A DNA stretch of 64,000 nucleotides, from contig CAJNOQ010000100.1 in NCBI GenBank assembly GCA_905250885.1, positions 1 through 64,000 of the forward strand, read 5' to 3'. Positions 56,841 to 61,633 of the stretch are shown one piece after another. This DNA comes from Didymodactylos carnosus (lineage: Eukaryota; Rotifera; Eurotatoria; Philodinida; Philodinidae). Under the pieces are notes generated by a model. That model was not told the origin of the DNA. It did no database searches and saw only the letters and a list, made by a program, of their open reading frames with translations. Each line of letters begins with the position of its first letter. Position 1 is the stretch's first letter. Both the position numbers and the translations under genes were made by a program.

Positions 56841-56912
56841 ATTTTCCAAGTCATCAAGATCTTCATCTTCGCGTTCTGCATGTAAAAGATGATAATTGTC
56901 GTTTTCGTTCAT
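1..56912 (-). CDS. MACF1/DST-like: Spectraplakin (dystonin/MACF1/shot family), 61 traced exons, 3' end outside window
   Basis: Giant cytolinker that joins actin, microtubules and intermediate-filament or junction partners. Domains in order are CH1-CH2, a plakin domain of spectrin-like repeats with an SH3, a long plakin-repeat region, and a spectrin rod. A middle plakin-repeat region followed by a spectrin rod is specific to spectraplakins; plectin and desmoplakin lack the rod. Exon sizes sum to about 19.0 kb. Phase checks work by block: 3309 nt, then 930 nt, then 7497 nt, all divisible by 3. The start at 56912 has an in-frame TAA three codons upstream. EF-hands and the GAS2 domain are not in this window and are expected beyond position 1. 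Ortholog assignment to DST versus MACF1 is not meaningful here, since invertebrates usually have one such gene. Family call is firm; individual splice sites are read by eye. Confidence 0.95.
1927..2382. mobile_element. 456-bp non-autonomous inverted-repeat transposon with 9-bp target duplication
   Basis: Sits in intron 1650-2806. Arms of about 190 bp pair with each other (1927-2115 with 2195-2382). The termini read GAGTATTTCT and, on the other strand, GGGTATTTCT, and the arms share CAATCGATAGAGCTCGTCGA. Both ends are bordered by the same 9-mer ATTTTCCGA (1918-1926 and 2383-2391), a perfect target-site duplication. Nine base pairs suits Mutator-like elements; no transposase is present. The arms are similar but not identical, so the copy is not brand new. 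Confidence 0.85.
2807..4419 (-). CDS. Spectraplakin exons 57-58: rod
   Basis: Exons 3709-4419 (711 bp, 237 codons) and 2807-3647 (841 bp). Strongly helical and charged ([65 protein letters not shown]-like Lys/Glu runs). The second exon ends in QQILLG at donor GTGAGT. Spectrin-type Trp are sparse, so this part could be read as plain coiled coil; gene continuity and phase place it in the rod. Confidence 0.83.
4420..5332 (-). other. 913-bp intron, no recognised content
   Basis: Lies between donor GTATGC (5327-5332) and acceptor TAG at 4420-4421. AT-rich, with no clear repeat structure, coding potential or RNA gene seen by eye. Confidence 0.5.
5333..7684 (-). CDS. Spectraplakin exons 53-56: rod, divergent coiled-coil/spectrin repeats
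   Basis: Exons 7156-7684 (529), 6306-7072 (767), 5977-6106 (130) and 5333-5904 bp (572 bp). Long helical sequence with Asn/Gln/Leu/Ile bias and occasional spectrin-like Trp ([34 protein letters not shown]). Repeats are more diverged here than at the rod start and I cannot assign exact repeat borders. Frame is continuous across all four exons (phases 0-1, 1-0, 0-1, 1-0). Confidence 0.83.
7685..10040 (-). other. 2.4-kb intron within the rod
   Basis: Runs from donor GTAAGT (10035-10040) to the acceptor at 7685-7686. AT-rich, with purine-rich tracts. No inverted-repeat element, exon or RNA gene recognised. Confidence 0.5.
10041..11720 (-). CDS. Spectraplakin exons 47-52: start of the spectrin-repeat rod
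   Basis: Exons 11586-11720 (135), 11365-11514 (150), 11116-11295 (180), 10812-11056 (245), 10414-10576 (163) and 10041-10214 (174 bp). Helical spectrin-repeat signatures: [31 protein letters not shown] followed by [15 protein letters not shown], and [18 protein letters not shown], the classic L..W...E..L of spectrin helix A. Intron sizes run from 69 to 357 bp. The rod is a flexible spacer between the N-terminal actin site and the C-terminal microtubule site. Confidence 0.87.
11721..13706 (-). other. 2-kb intron before the spectrin rod
   Basis: Joins exon 13707-14315 (phase 0) to exon 11586-11720 (phase 0). Contains one copy of the fold-back transposon family (12267-12638). The rest is AT-rich with no recognisable exon or RNA gene. 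Confidence 0.6.
12267..12638. mobile_element. Fold-back DNA element, family A copy 1
   Basis: Intronic, between spectraplakin exons 46 and 47. Its core (CTTGTCGTGCCTTAACTCTG, then CTTTCTCGAAGGAAACCATC, then CCTTGAGAAAGGTCGAAACC) is shared with the copies at 17451 and 51552. The left flank AAATGTGAAACTC and the segment GTGCATTGTACAGTGATATC are shared with copy 3. The ends pair as TATTTAGTTAATTTT and its reverse complement. The interior is clearly richer in G and C than the surrounding intron. Non-autonomous: no protein similarity seen. Confidence 0.75.
13707..14315 (-). CDS. Spectraplakin exon 46: linker with a final plakin-repeat-like unit
   Basis: 609 bp, phase 0-0 (203 codons), from [18 protein letters not shown] to ISFRLQE before donor GTACTG. 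The middle is basic and Ser-rich ([20 protein letters not shown]). Near the end, [30 protein letters not shown] and [14 protein letters not shown] follow the plakin-repeat pattern. It is the last such unit before the rod, which starts after a 2-kb intron. Confidence 0.82.
14589..15222 (-). CDS. Spectraplakin exon 45: Ser/Glu-rich linker, with a frame anomaly at a nine-A run
   Basis: Opens [20 protein letters not shown] (the only stop-free phase) and later reads [20 protein letters not shown] through to RTTFQNEQ at donor GTAAAT. The two halves are one base out of frame, and the break coincides with nine A on the minus strand (nine T at 14957-14965). Either one A is extra (read error or allele), or a 37-bp intron from GTAAAAGATG to CCTCATCAG is removed; both restore the same downstream frame. 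The content is acidic, Ser/Gln/Glu-rich and presumably disordered. It connects the plakin repeats to the rod. Confidence 0.7.
15223..21060 (-). other. 5.8-kb intron between bridging exon and linker exon
   Basis: Donor GTAAGA at 21055-21060 and acceptor TATTTAG just above 15222. Contains one copy of the fold-back element family (17451-17918), a C-rich run (17205-17219), a (TA)n-like stretch near 20804-20815 and long A-rich or purine-rich tracts at 18480-19210. Short open frames in this stretch are low-complexity (Leu/Phe/Ser) and I consider them noise. No exon recognised. Confidence 0.55.
17451..17918. mobile_element. Fold-back DNA element, family A copy 2
   Basis: Intronic (15223-21060). The arms pair through AATTTTAATTTAATTTAATT at the left and its complement at the right, then through CGACCGGTTTCGACCTTTCTC-type sequence and AGAAAGACAGAGTTAAGGCA. 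The right end extends through GTATCAAGTC to TTTCAT, matching the outer end of copy 3. The middle differs from copies 1 and 3, so it is a diverged or rearranged member. The short plus-strand reading frame over it is an artefact of the repeat. Confidence 0.75.
21061..21098 (-). CDS. Spectraplakin exon 44: 38-bp bridging exon joining plakin repeats to the rod
   Basis: Flanked by acceptor TATTTTAG and strong donor GTAAGA (21055-21060). Encodes (E)[12 protein letters not shown]. It enters in phase 1 and leaves in phase 0, exactly what is needed to join exon 21404-22702 (phase 1 end) to exon 14589-15222, which can only be read in phase 0. That phase conversion is strong internal evidence. It is far too short to be seen by length-based gene finding. 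Confidence 0.72.
21241..21257 (-). terminator. Candidate polyadenylation signals for the short (rod-less) isoform
   Basis: Two minus-strand AATAAA hexamers (plus-strand TTTATT at 21252-21257 and 21241-21246) follow the TGA at 21363 by about 105-120 bp. Spacing suits a short 3' UTR. Base composition is so AT-rich that chance hexamers are common, so confidence is limited. Confidence 0.4.
21363..22702 (-). CDS. Spectraplakin exon 43: last large plakin-repeat exon, with two possible ends
   Basis: Starts [20 protein letters not shown] and contains at least six well-kept plakin repeats ([94 protein letters not shown]). A long basic/Ser-rich tail follows ([34 protein letters not shown], Gln-rich end). 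The long isoform uses donor GTTGGT at 21398-21403, so the exon is 21404-22702 (1299 bp, phase 1-1). Unspliced, the frame continues 13 residues ([12 protein letters not shown]) to TGA at 21363. AATAAA hexamers lie 100-120 bp downstream, which would give a rod-less protein ending after the plakin repeats, like vertebrate BPAG1e. Confidence 0.82.
22773..23478 (-). CDS. Spectraplakin exons 41-42: plakin repeats
   Basis: Exons 23203-23478 (276 bp) and 22773-23135 (363 bp), both phase 1-1. Repeat units: [63 protein letters not shown] and [16 protein letters not shown]. The 67-bp intron between them (23136-23202) is typical of this gene's small introns. A 1.8-kb intron (23479-25281) separates the pair from the previous block and contains only the candidate microexon. 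Confidence 0.87.
23642..23665 (-). CDS. Candidate 24-bp cassette microexon (YRPIIES) or alternative terminal exon
   Basis: A good acceptor (TTTTTAACTGTAG) precedes GTTATAGACC. Spliced as a 24-bp exon to donor GTGACA it adds eight codons with phase 1-1, inserting YRPIIESG between exons 25282-25911 and 23203-23478. If not spliced out, the frame runs to a TGA at 23568 ([13 protein letters not shown]), making a short alternative C terminus. I see no AATAAA close downstream, so the cassette reading is slightly preferred. The donor is weak and the exon may not be used. Confidence 0.3.
25282..28245 (-). CDS. Spectraplakin exons 36-40: plakin-repeat region, middle block
   Basis: Exons 27758-28245 (488), 27416-27686 (271), 26445-27356 (912), 25971-26273 (303) and 25282-25911 (630 bp). 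Clear plakin-repeat units include [107 protein letters not shown] and [16 protein letters not shown]. Exon 26445-27356 carries a long charged linker rich in Arg, Asp, Ile and Pro ([26 protein letters not shown]). Exons 26445, 25971 and 25282 are all phase 1-1. Confidence 0.88.
28536..29876 (-). CDS. Spectraplakin exon 35: large plakin-repeat exon with low-complexity inserts
   Basis: 1341-bp exon, phase 1 at both ends. It opens [20 protein letters not shown], a plakin-repeat signature. Two long Ser/Thr/Asn/Gly-rich linkers follow, interleaved with further repeats ([97 protein letters not shown]). It ends in YHLLG at donor GTGAGT (28530-28535). A basic patch [10 protein letters not shown] follows the first linker. 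The linkers are likely disordered and quickly evolving. Confidence 0.87.
30627..30668. repeat. (CT)n-rich simple repeat
   Basis: Interrupted CT repeat within the 9.1-kb intron; no further significance seen. Confidence 0.85.
36054..36613. mobile_element. 560-bp inverted-repeat element in the 9.1-kb intron
   Basis: The ends pair as GAAGTCGAAACAAATTTGGC and, reversed, GGAGATGAAACAGATTTGGC. Further in, TTTTTTTTTTGCAGATTACT pairs with the complement of AGTAACCTGCAAAAAAAAAG, and TCTGCTCAGGTTC with GAATCTGAGCAGA. Arms span roughly 36054-36170 and 36490-36613. No target duplication is obvious. A minus-strand frame of 83 codons (36165-36416, starting [18 protein letters not shown]) covers the centre; I do not recognise it. 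Superfamily unassigned. Confidence 0.65.
38864..38899. repeat. (ATT)n microsatellite
   Basis: Twelve ATT units within the 9.1-kb intron, about 80 bp from the exon at 38979. Confidence 0.9.
38979..40789 (-). CDS. Spectraplakin exons 32-34: start of plakin-repeat region
   Basis: Exons 39961-40789 (829 bp), 39701-39898 (198 bp) and 38979-39527 (549 bp). The first holds [17 protein letters not shown], an acidic/Ser segment, and a poly-His run encoded by a (GAT)n-like tract at about 40618-40653. Plakin repeats follow, recognised by alternating ..L.eAi..GLid and dp.tg...l signatures ([84 protein letters not shown]). The intron at 39528-39700 contains a 92-bp transposon. In the family these repeats bind intermediate filaments or stabilise the protein; the rotifer or invertebrate partner is unknown. 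Confidence 0.88.
39599..39690. mobile_element. 92-bp miniature inverted-repeat element (hAT-like) beside a splice donor
   Basis: Termini CAAGGAGGAAATTGCGGACT and, on the other strand, CAAGGGGGGAAATTGCGGAC, giving about 23-bp terminal inverted repeats with one gap and one mismatch. Flanks are CATCATTT (39591-39598) and CATCACTT (39691-39698), an 8-bp duplication with one difference. Eight-bp duplications and CA..TG ends suit the hAT superfamily. Without element and one flank, intron 39528-39700 would be about 73 bp. The right flank overlaps the splice donor (39695-39700). Confidence 0.72.
40856..42464 (-). CDS. Spectraplakin exons 25-31: C-terminal spectrin-like repeats of the plakin domain
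   Basis: Seven exons: 42298-42464, 42102-42240, 41890-42041, 41625-41790, 41476-41559, 41000-41136 and 40856-40940, together 930 nt. Sequence is helical, with heptad-like Leu spacing and motifs such as [13 protein letters not shown] (end of a spectrin repeat), [13 protein letters not shown] and [13 protein letters not shown]. It links the plakin domain to the plakin-repeat region that starts in the next exon. All introns are short (58-339 bp) with good GT..AG ends. Confidence 0.85.
42465..43605 (-). other. Intron after the alternative first exon; GC-richer patch and hairpin
   Basis: Shared intron downstream of the alternative first exon. At 42825-42865 there is a G-rich patch (GGCGGGGAGAGGGGATCTCC) in otherwise AT-rich DNA. 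It is followed by a 10-bp perfect hairpin, TTGTAACAGT / ACTGTTACAA (42866-42891, 6-base loop). A plus-strand run of about 40 codons follows without known similarity. Nothing here is called as a gene. Confidence 0.4.
43606..44601 (-). CDS. Alternative first coding exon, gives a spectraplakin without the actin-binding domain
   Basis: Open frame of 332 codons starting [12 protein letters not shown] and ending VIREEAE before donor GTAATC (43600-43605). No acceptor abuts the ATG. The nearest upstream AG (GAAAAG) is followed by an in-frame stop TAA, so this is most simply a 5' exon with its own promoter. It ends in phase 0 and the next exon (42298-42464) begins GAT TTT GAA, so it splices in frame. 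The product is Ser/Arg/His-rich and looks disordered: repeated RYSSVER/RYSSVDR, tandem [11 protein letters not shown]-type units near 43950-44055, and an S-x-I-P motif (SSIPRYQR, residues 72-79) of the type bound by EB1-family proteins. In vertebrate DST/MACF1 and fly shot, alternative promoters likewise make actin-blind isoforms. It could instead be a small independent gene, but the matched phase argues against this. Confidence 0.7.
44602..46314 (-). promoter_or_regulatory. Presumed promoter/5' UTR region for the alternative first exon
   Basis: Located directly upstream (minus sense) of ATG 44601, inside the intron of the long isoform. It is not a recognised promoter by motif: no clear TATA box at a sensible distance, only AT-rich DNA with a GAT-repeat near 44680-44700 and poly-A/T tracts. 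The call rests only on the need for a start site upstream of an exon that has its own ATG and no adjacent acceptor. Confidence 0.35.
46315..46739 (-). CDS. Spectraplakin exons 23-24: plakin-domain helices upstream of the alternative start
   Basis: Exon 46559-46739 (181 bp) begins [16 protein letters not shown] and contains two helices. Exon 46315-46484 (170 bp) encodes a short Ser/His linker, then [20 protein letters not shown]. Together they are 351 nt and end in phase 0 (GAA CAT AAG before donor GTTAGT). The same phase is used by the alternative first exon at 43606-44601, so both can feed exon 42298-42464. A 3.4-kb intron (46740-50149) precedes them. Confidence 0.8.
46740..50149 (-). other. 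3.4-kb intron in the plakin domain
   Basis: From donor GTAGGT (50144-50149) to the acceptor at 46740-46741. Very AT-rich, with a 22-24-base poly-A run (about 47152-47175), an (ACG)n microsatellite at 49341-49358 and CT-rich tracts. No exon, RNA gene or inverted-repeat element recognised. Confidence 0.5.
49341..49358. repeat. (GAC)n microsatellite
   Basis: Six GAC units in the 3.4-kb intron. It stands out only because the surrounding DNA is very AT-rich. Confidence 0.85.
50150..55231 (-). CDS. Spectraplakin exons 9-22: first part of plakin domain (spectrin-like repeats around an SH3)
   Basis: Fourteen exons: 55103-55231, 54951-55046, 54752-54864, 53644-53740, 53432-53589, 53067-53304, 52878-53006, 52131-52208, 51319-51486, 51159-51266, 50998-51093, 50663-50935, 50430-50584 and 50150-50264. 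They sum to 1953 nt (651 codons) with no frame break. The protein is mostly amphipathic helix with Trp/Leu spacing typical of spectrin repeats (for example [37 protein letters not shown]). A Ser/Thr-rich insert lies in the 53067-53304 exon. Three of the introns carry transposon insertions (copies at 51552, 52259 and 53797), all cleanly intronic. In the family this domain targets the protein to junctions and membrane receptors. Confidence 0.88.
50430..50935 (-). CDS. SH3 domain embedded in the plakin domain, split over two exons
   Basis: The first SH3 strand ([12 protein letters not shown]) ends exon 50663-50935. The rest ([20 protein letters not shown] and [16 protein letters not shown]) lies in exon 50430-50584. 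This matches the plakin SH3 found inside spectrin repeat 5 of plectin, desmoplakin and dystonin, including the closing VPS..L/I.PP stretch. As in other plakins, the usual proline-binding acidic and aromatic residues look degenerate (a Cys-Ser-Tyr start and no clear ALYDY), so canonical PxxP binding is doubtful; this is inference. Intron 50585-50662 is 78 bp. Confidence 0.85.
51552..52116. mobile_element. Fold-back DNA element, family A copy 3 (most complete)
   Basis: 565 bp within intron 51487-52130. Removing it leaves about 79 bp, a normal intron for this gene. The left arm reads AATTTTAATTTAGTTTAGTT, a segment with CTAGAGGCTCAAATAAAACT, and CATGACCGGTTTCAATCTTT; the right arm carries the complements. 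The interior shares GTGCATTGTACAGTGATATC with copy 1. The right end lies only 8 bp from the splice donor (52125-52130) of the exon at 52131. Confidence 0.78.
52259..52866 (-). mobile_element. hAT transposon 3' remnant (end repeat plus transposase C terminus)
   Basis: Minus strand. The coding tail [20 protein letters not shown] continues to [14 protein letters not shown] and a stop at 52623-52625, matching the hAT dimerisation-domain end (L..L.I...... ..D..I.EF). Just upstream is a stop and frame-broken stretch with KIKT and SSFSK-like pieces. The outer end at 52259 reads CAGTGGCGAAACTACGGGAT, a typical hAT terminal repeat (CAGTGGCG..). The 5' part of the transposon is missing and no target duplication is seen. 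Intron 52209-52877 would be about 60 bp without it. Inactive. Confidence 0.68.
53797..54738. mobile_element. 942-bp long-inverted-repeat element flanked by TA (Tc1/mariner-like)
   Basis: Arms of about 235-245 bp (53797-54043 and 54508-54738) pair with high similarity, sharing for example ACTAGTAGCCATGATTATCT and, further in, TTTTTTTGATAAGA. Ends read CTTACGGCATACC and CTTACAGCATTCC, each bordered by TA (53795-53796 and 54739-54740), which suits TA-targeting Tc1/mariner-type elements. The 460-bp centre has no recognised coding sequence. It lies in intron 53741-54751; without it the intron is about 67 bp. Outward-facing GTAAG at the termini resembles a splice donor. Confidence 0.78.
55298..56630 (-). 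CDS. Spectraplakin exons 2-8: tandem CH1-CH2 actin-binding domain
   Basis: Seven exons: 56563-56630, 56381-56470, 56244-56324, 56085-56177, 55755-55993, 55473-55588 and 55298-55407. CH1 begins with the hallmark [17 protein letters not shown] and continues with [18 protein letters not shown] and [16 protein letters not shown]2 shows [29 protein letters not shown], a [17 protein letters not shown] segment and [13 protein letters not shown]. These are class-leading motifs of spectrin-superfamily F-actin-binding domains, and the CH1/CH2 spacing is normal. Introns are 56-165 bp with GT..AG ends on the minus strand. The domain should bind F-actin at the cell cortex and stress fibres (family knowledge). 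Confidence 0.95.
56021..56052. repeat. (GA)n microsatellite
   Basis: About 16 uninterrupted GA units in the intron between the exons at 56085-56177 and 55755-55993 of the actin-binding domain. Confidence 0.9.
56705..56912 (-). CDS. Spectraplakin exon 1: N-terminal leader of the actin-binding isoform
   Basis: Encodes about 69 residues: an acidic stretch, a run of ten Asn encoded by an (AAT)n tract near 56811-56837, then the [13 protein letters not shown] segment that leads into CH1 in spectraplakins (compare DPADRAVLRIADERD in relatives, from memory). Donor GTACGT follows at 56699-56704. The exon ends in phase 1 (GTA GCT G) and joins the next exon's AT to give Asp. An upstream in-frame TAA supports ATG at 56912 as the true start. 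Confidence 0.85.
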
Positions 56913-59900
56913 TGATGATTATTAAAAAAAATTTAAGACAATATAAAATTAAATAATACGACTAAAAAAAGATCTATCTTCTAAAAGGTTTTATATAAAA
57001 TATATCTATCATACTAGAATAAAAATAAAAATAGAACAATCATATGATTAATGGTATTGAAATTTAAGCAAAGATAATGTTTAGAAATAAATCATATATT
57101 GTGAATATGTTGTACAATTAAATTATCAGACTAATATAAACACACTAAGATAGAGTAGATGAATATTGAACATTACTGTAGAAAAAAGAAAAAATGTTTA
57201 TTTAATTTATGTTGAATATGAAACTGTCACACGTATCAGAAGATAAATACTATCAACCTGGATTATTGTGAAAAAATTATAATAATGAAAAATATTTCCA
57301 TCGAATACAAGTGTCATTCTATTAATCATTTTTTCTAGTTATTATTATTGTTCTCTGTTTTTTTTCCATAATACACAGATGAACAATGATAAATCAAATA
57401 GCCTCACTTCAAACTAATTGTCCTTGACGTCACCAATAGAAATAACAAATAGATAATAATCAATAATGTAGACAGTGCTAATAGAGATAAACAGGTGTCT
57501 CACATCGTTATATGAGATAAAAATAAACTTGTTTATTAGAAGAACAAAAAGTCTCTATAGTTTGTGGCGTCAGATGAGTTTTCTTGTTTGACAAAAATCA
57601 AACGTCTCATAAATAATTCAATTTTTATAACAAAATTCTATTAGACTTATTAAATTTTTACAAAAATCAATATTTTTCCTGTTTACAAACTATCGTTACA
57701 AGAAATAAACAGATAAAAAAAAGTAAACGTTCACAAGAAAATGGAGAAATTTTAATGTAAGAAAAAACTTTTAGATTAAATTGTACGAATTTCTTCAAGC
57801 TGACGCCTAGTATCTATTCCAATCGGATCAAATAACTATATTCACTTCTAATTATCAAATAAAATTTTAAATGATCTCCTTCATCTATTGAGTATCTAAC
57901 TTAATCGTGATTTTTTGTTCCCAAGTATATACACACTGAATGATGTTAGAATTTTTTTCTAACATCATTGTCATGTATAATTCTAAACTGTACACATATC
58001 TCTCTTTCTGCTATTTGAATAGAGTGTACATATCATCACGTATTAGAATGTGTAATCAACAAAACTATATCCTTCAATATTCAAATGAACCTATATTGAA
58101 TGATTAAGATCTATGATAGAAAAAAAGACAAAAATAAATGAATATGAAGCACTAAAAATAAGCATTAAATAAAACCTTCATCCCTTTGTCTTCATGTTTA
58201 CAGACTGATTAATGAACAGAATAAGCAAAACAAATAAAAATATAGGAAAAAAAAAATAGACAATCTCTGTGGAATCATAGTTCAATAAATAAGGGCCAAT
58301 AAGATTCTTTCTCTACATTGTCGACTATTTTAATAAATTTGTACAAAAAACGAACCAATATGTCGACCTTTCGTTAATTTATCAATTTAAACAGATAGAC
58401 ATGTTTAATATTCATGATGAATGTGAAAAAGTCATATCAAAACATTATATGTATTAGAAATCTGGCAAAAAGACACTTTTTTACATCTCAGATCATTTTA
58501 AGCATTTAGTACACTAAACGATTCTGGTAGTAGTGCTAGACAAAAAAAAGAAATTTGTATTGCGTTCATCATCAGTTAGTTTTATTTTTTTTTCTTCTTC
58601 TTTGATGAAAGAAAAAAGAAATAGCGGAAACGGAAAGAATGAATAATTTTCCAAAAAATGTTCCTTAAAATTCTTGCTTATAATGCGTACGACAAATAAA
58701 TAACTGATTCCTTTAAATGATACATTACTGTATAGAATACAAACATCTATATCAAAAAATAACATTCACTGTTCTAGACAGTTAAATATAATGAGATTTA
58801 ATATTTCTATATTTATAAATATAGTCAAGTATGCTGTATCCAAATATCATAGTTAGAAGCCTATCTGAATCTGACATTGTAGACAAAATTCTAATGTTCT
58901 TTTTTGTTGAAAAATAGTATTTCTATCAATCTAGTTGGATTTTGAAAATAAATTTCCAAGTTAAACAGTCGGTTAGAGCACATTCAATAACTTCTTACAG
59001 TAAAAAGAAAGTCTTGCTATCACATATTATTATAGGAATTTTTGGAATAATAGTGATTTTCACTATTAAATAGATTATAATTGAATTATTCTACAATTAT
59101 CGTATATCTGATGGCATCAGCACTTGATAAATGAAACAGTTGTAAAAAAAAAGTTTACCTTAATTTTATCATTAGCACGCATACACACATATATATATAT
59201 GCATGATTCTATAAATCTTATTAAGTTTTCTTTCGACAATGAAAATATACGTACGTATAAGTGTGAAAATATAATTGTTTACATATATCTCTATTGTGCA
59301 CCTATTCGTTATTTGTACAAATATTATCTTAGGACAAATGAAAACAAATAGGAAAGAAGTCCATAGTCAAGCGAGAGAATATGAATATCAAATGTAAAGG
59401 GCATTCGTTGATCAATATAAACTTAACTTTCATACAAATAAAAATTTTGAAAGGTCTACATTTAAAACAAACTGAACATTTTTCATAGAACAAAATATCA
59501 TAACTTTTTTATCATTGAAAATAGCTTTTACCTTGATGGCTCTAAGCCCAAAAAAATAGAGTTAATAGTTTAATACCCAATAAAGCTAATACAAGTGTTT
59601 TTCAGACGGCATTTAGCGTCAGTCAGTCTGGCAAAAAAAAAGTAACTGTTTGTGTACAATAAATGTTCAAATTCATTATGCGATCTGTTGACATGGTACT
59701 TACGTTCTCAAATCATTTTTTCTTTTGTATTTCGGTTTACTATTCGTCTATCATTGTATATAATATCGAAGATATTTCAAGACAGAAGATGATCTAATGA
59801 CGGCATCTGCGCATGTTTGGACTATGTCCATTTCTTATTTTATTATTCAAATTCCCTATTTTTTACAACTTACAAAAAAAAACTAAAATAAAATTATTGG

Positions 59901-60690
59901 CATTACTTATCCATTATGCTTTTTATTACTTTTGTATTATTCTATACGTATCTATACGTTTATTGAACGAAAAAAAAAAGAGTCGTTCAATGAGAAGAAA
60001 ATGAAAAAAAACACGGCTAAGTGAAACTGTTCAAGTGTCAAGTTTTAACGATTTAAAGTACTTTACACATATAATACAGGTAGTTCAATGTAGACCCGTA
60101 GTTAGGATATGTACTTCGTGGTACTCGAGCACACCCCCCTTATAATTTTATTTTATTATTTCTCTGATTGAATAAAAAAAACGTAATACTCTATTCTTTA
60201 GAATGAAGATGGCGCTGTAAATGTCAACAGGTGTTAAATGTTGCGCTACGAGCCTGGTTTTTACAAATCGAATCCTAGTTATTTGTCATATTATTCGTAA
60301 CAGTAGAACAATTATTTTCAACAATAAGATTGATTAAAAAAAAAATGTTGTTCCCAAAATAGTACTGAAGATTATCGACTTATTCACTTGACATTAATTC
60401 ACATTCGTCGTTCACTGACAGTGTAGTTAAATGTTGAACAAGTAATTGAATTTTACAGTGACTAACAACGTATAAAATTCACAAAATTAACACAATAATA
60501 GTACTTGTTATTGAAGCTTTCTTTTCAATTCTATAGTAGTTATAACATGTTAAAAAATTATTTTTCGACATGACAGAGCAAAGATATTATGTAAAAAATA
60601 TCTAAATATCAAGTATCAACGACAGACGTAAAGAATGAATATATCTCATACTTGCTCGTTGTGCACAATAATGTTGAATCGAAGCGATTA
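56913..60690. other. Intergenic region between RPL13A and spectraplakin; contains presumed spectraplakin 5' UTR/promoter
   Basis: No convincing open reading frame on either strand; the short frames present are low-complexity. Both neighbouring genes point the same way (minus), so the spectraplakin promoter and any untranslated first exons should lie here. I could not identify them by motif. Sequence is AT-rich with scattered homopolymers. Confidence 0.5.
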
Positions 60691-60996
60691 AGAATGTATC
60701 AGTTCCAAGTGGATGATTATAAACACTATTTTTCACTCTTAAGAGCCCGTGATTCCGATCAAGTTTCGGTACAAGACAAACGCAGTTTTGTTCTCTCTGC
60801 TTGTTAATAGGATTAAAATTATTGACTCGATCGAAAAGCACGTTGAAGTTGGTGCAAACCTGTGTTTTTCGGCCGAGTCAATAATTTTAATCCTATTAAC
60901 AGGCAGAGAGAACAAAACTGCGTTTGTCTTGTATCGAAACTTCATCAAATTAGTTTCATAATCTTTGTAATTATCCACTTGGAACTGATGCATTCT
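60691..60996. repeat. 306-bp imperfect palindrome between RPL13A and spectraplakin
   Basis: Arms of roughly 130-150 bp: left 60691-60842 and right 60866-60996, with a loop around TGAAGTTGGTGCAAACC. Long near-identical blocks include AAGACAAACGCAGTTTTGTT and TAGGATTAAAATTATTGACT. The outer blocks share CAGTTCCAAGTGGAT. The left arm has about 15 extra bases in its middle. Open frames cross it on both strands (for example MHQFQVDNYKDYE on minus), suggesting an inverted duplication of once-coding sequence or a fold-back element. No target duplication seen and the family is unassigned. Confidence 0.75.
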
Positions 60997-61574
60997 TGGA
61001 AGAGGCTAGATCTAAAATTCTTCTTTGCTGTTTGACACAATTCAAGACGTTCTTGCTGCAATTAAAACAGTTCAAATAGACAAATGAACTTTGACATTTT
61101 TAGGTCGAAGAGAAAAATTCCAACAAGCATTAACGCAAGCTAGAAAACTCACCTTTGGCTGAAATGTGGAAGGTTAGAGCCTACGAAGCACAACTATTTT
61201 TTTTTGGAAGGAATGAAGGTTAGCATATCAAGCCAAATATGAATTATAAAAACAAATACGTACAAAAAATAGGATTGGTTGGTTAATAGCGTGGATGTTA
61301 AAAAAACAAACAATCAAGCAACCGTCACCAAATTATTTGTAAGTCTTTAATCTATAACAAGCAGAATAAATAAATGTGGTAGCAGTATCAGGAAACAAGC
61401 ACACACTAAAGGATGAAGAGTCATAACAAATACTTGTACAACTTTTCATTATTTAGGTATTTTTTATAAATATACTTTCATTTTATTATAAATGTTGATC
61501 TTTGCTAGTTGTTTTGTTTTATTACAAAAAAAATCTTTGTAACAATTCAACGGAATGAAAAACAAAAACTAAAA
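60997..61574. other. Region downstream of RPL13A, nothing recognised
   Basis: Lies beyond the RPL13A polyadenylation signal. Contains short unassigned frames and A-rich tracts. No RNA gene or repeat identified. Confidence 0.5.
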
Positions 61575-61580
61575 TTTATT
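61575..61580 (-). terminator. RPL13A polyadenylation signal AATAAA
   Basis: Minus-strand AATAAA 54-59 bp after the stop codon, in a short 3' UTR, as expected for a ribosomal protein gene. Confidence 0.65.
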
Positions 61581-61633
61581 CTTCACCACTTGTATTTCCG
61601 TTGTCACACATTTTCTTCTTCTTCTTTACTTTC

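Noticed and set aside
59600-59632. Short inverted sequence CAGAC..GTCTG
   Set aside because: Five-base arms with a long loop are expected by chance.
60236-60290. Segment with AAATCGAATCC, recalling a tRNA T-arm
   Set aside because: No matching acceptor stem, D-arm or anticodon arm could be laid out around it.
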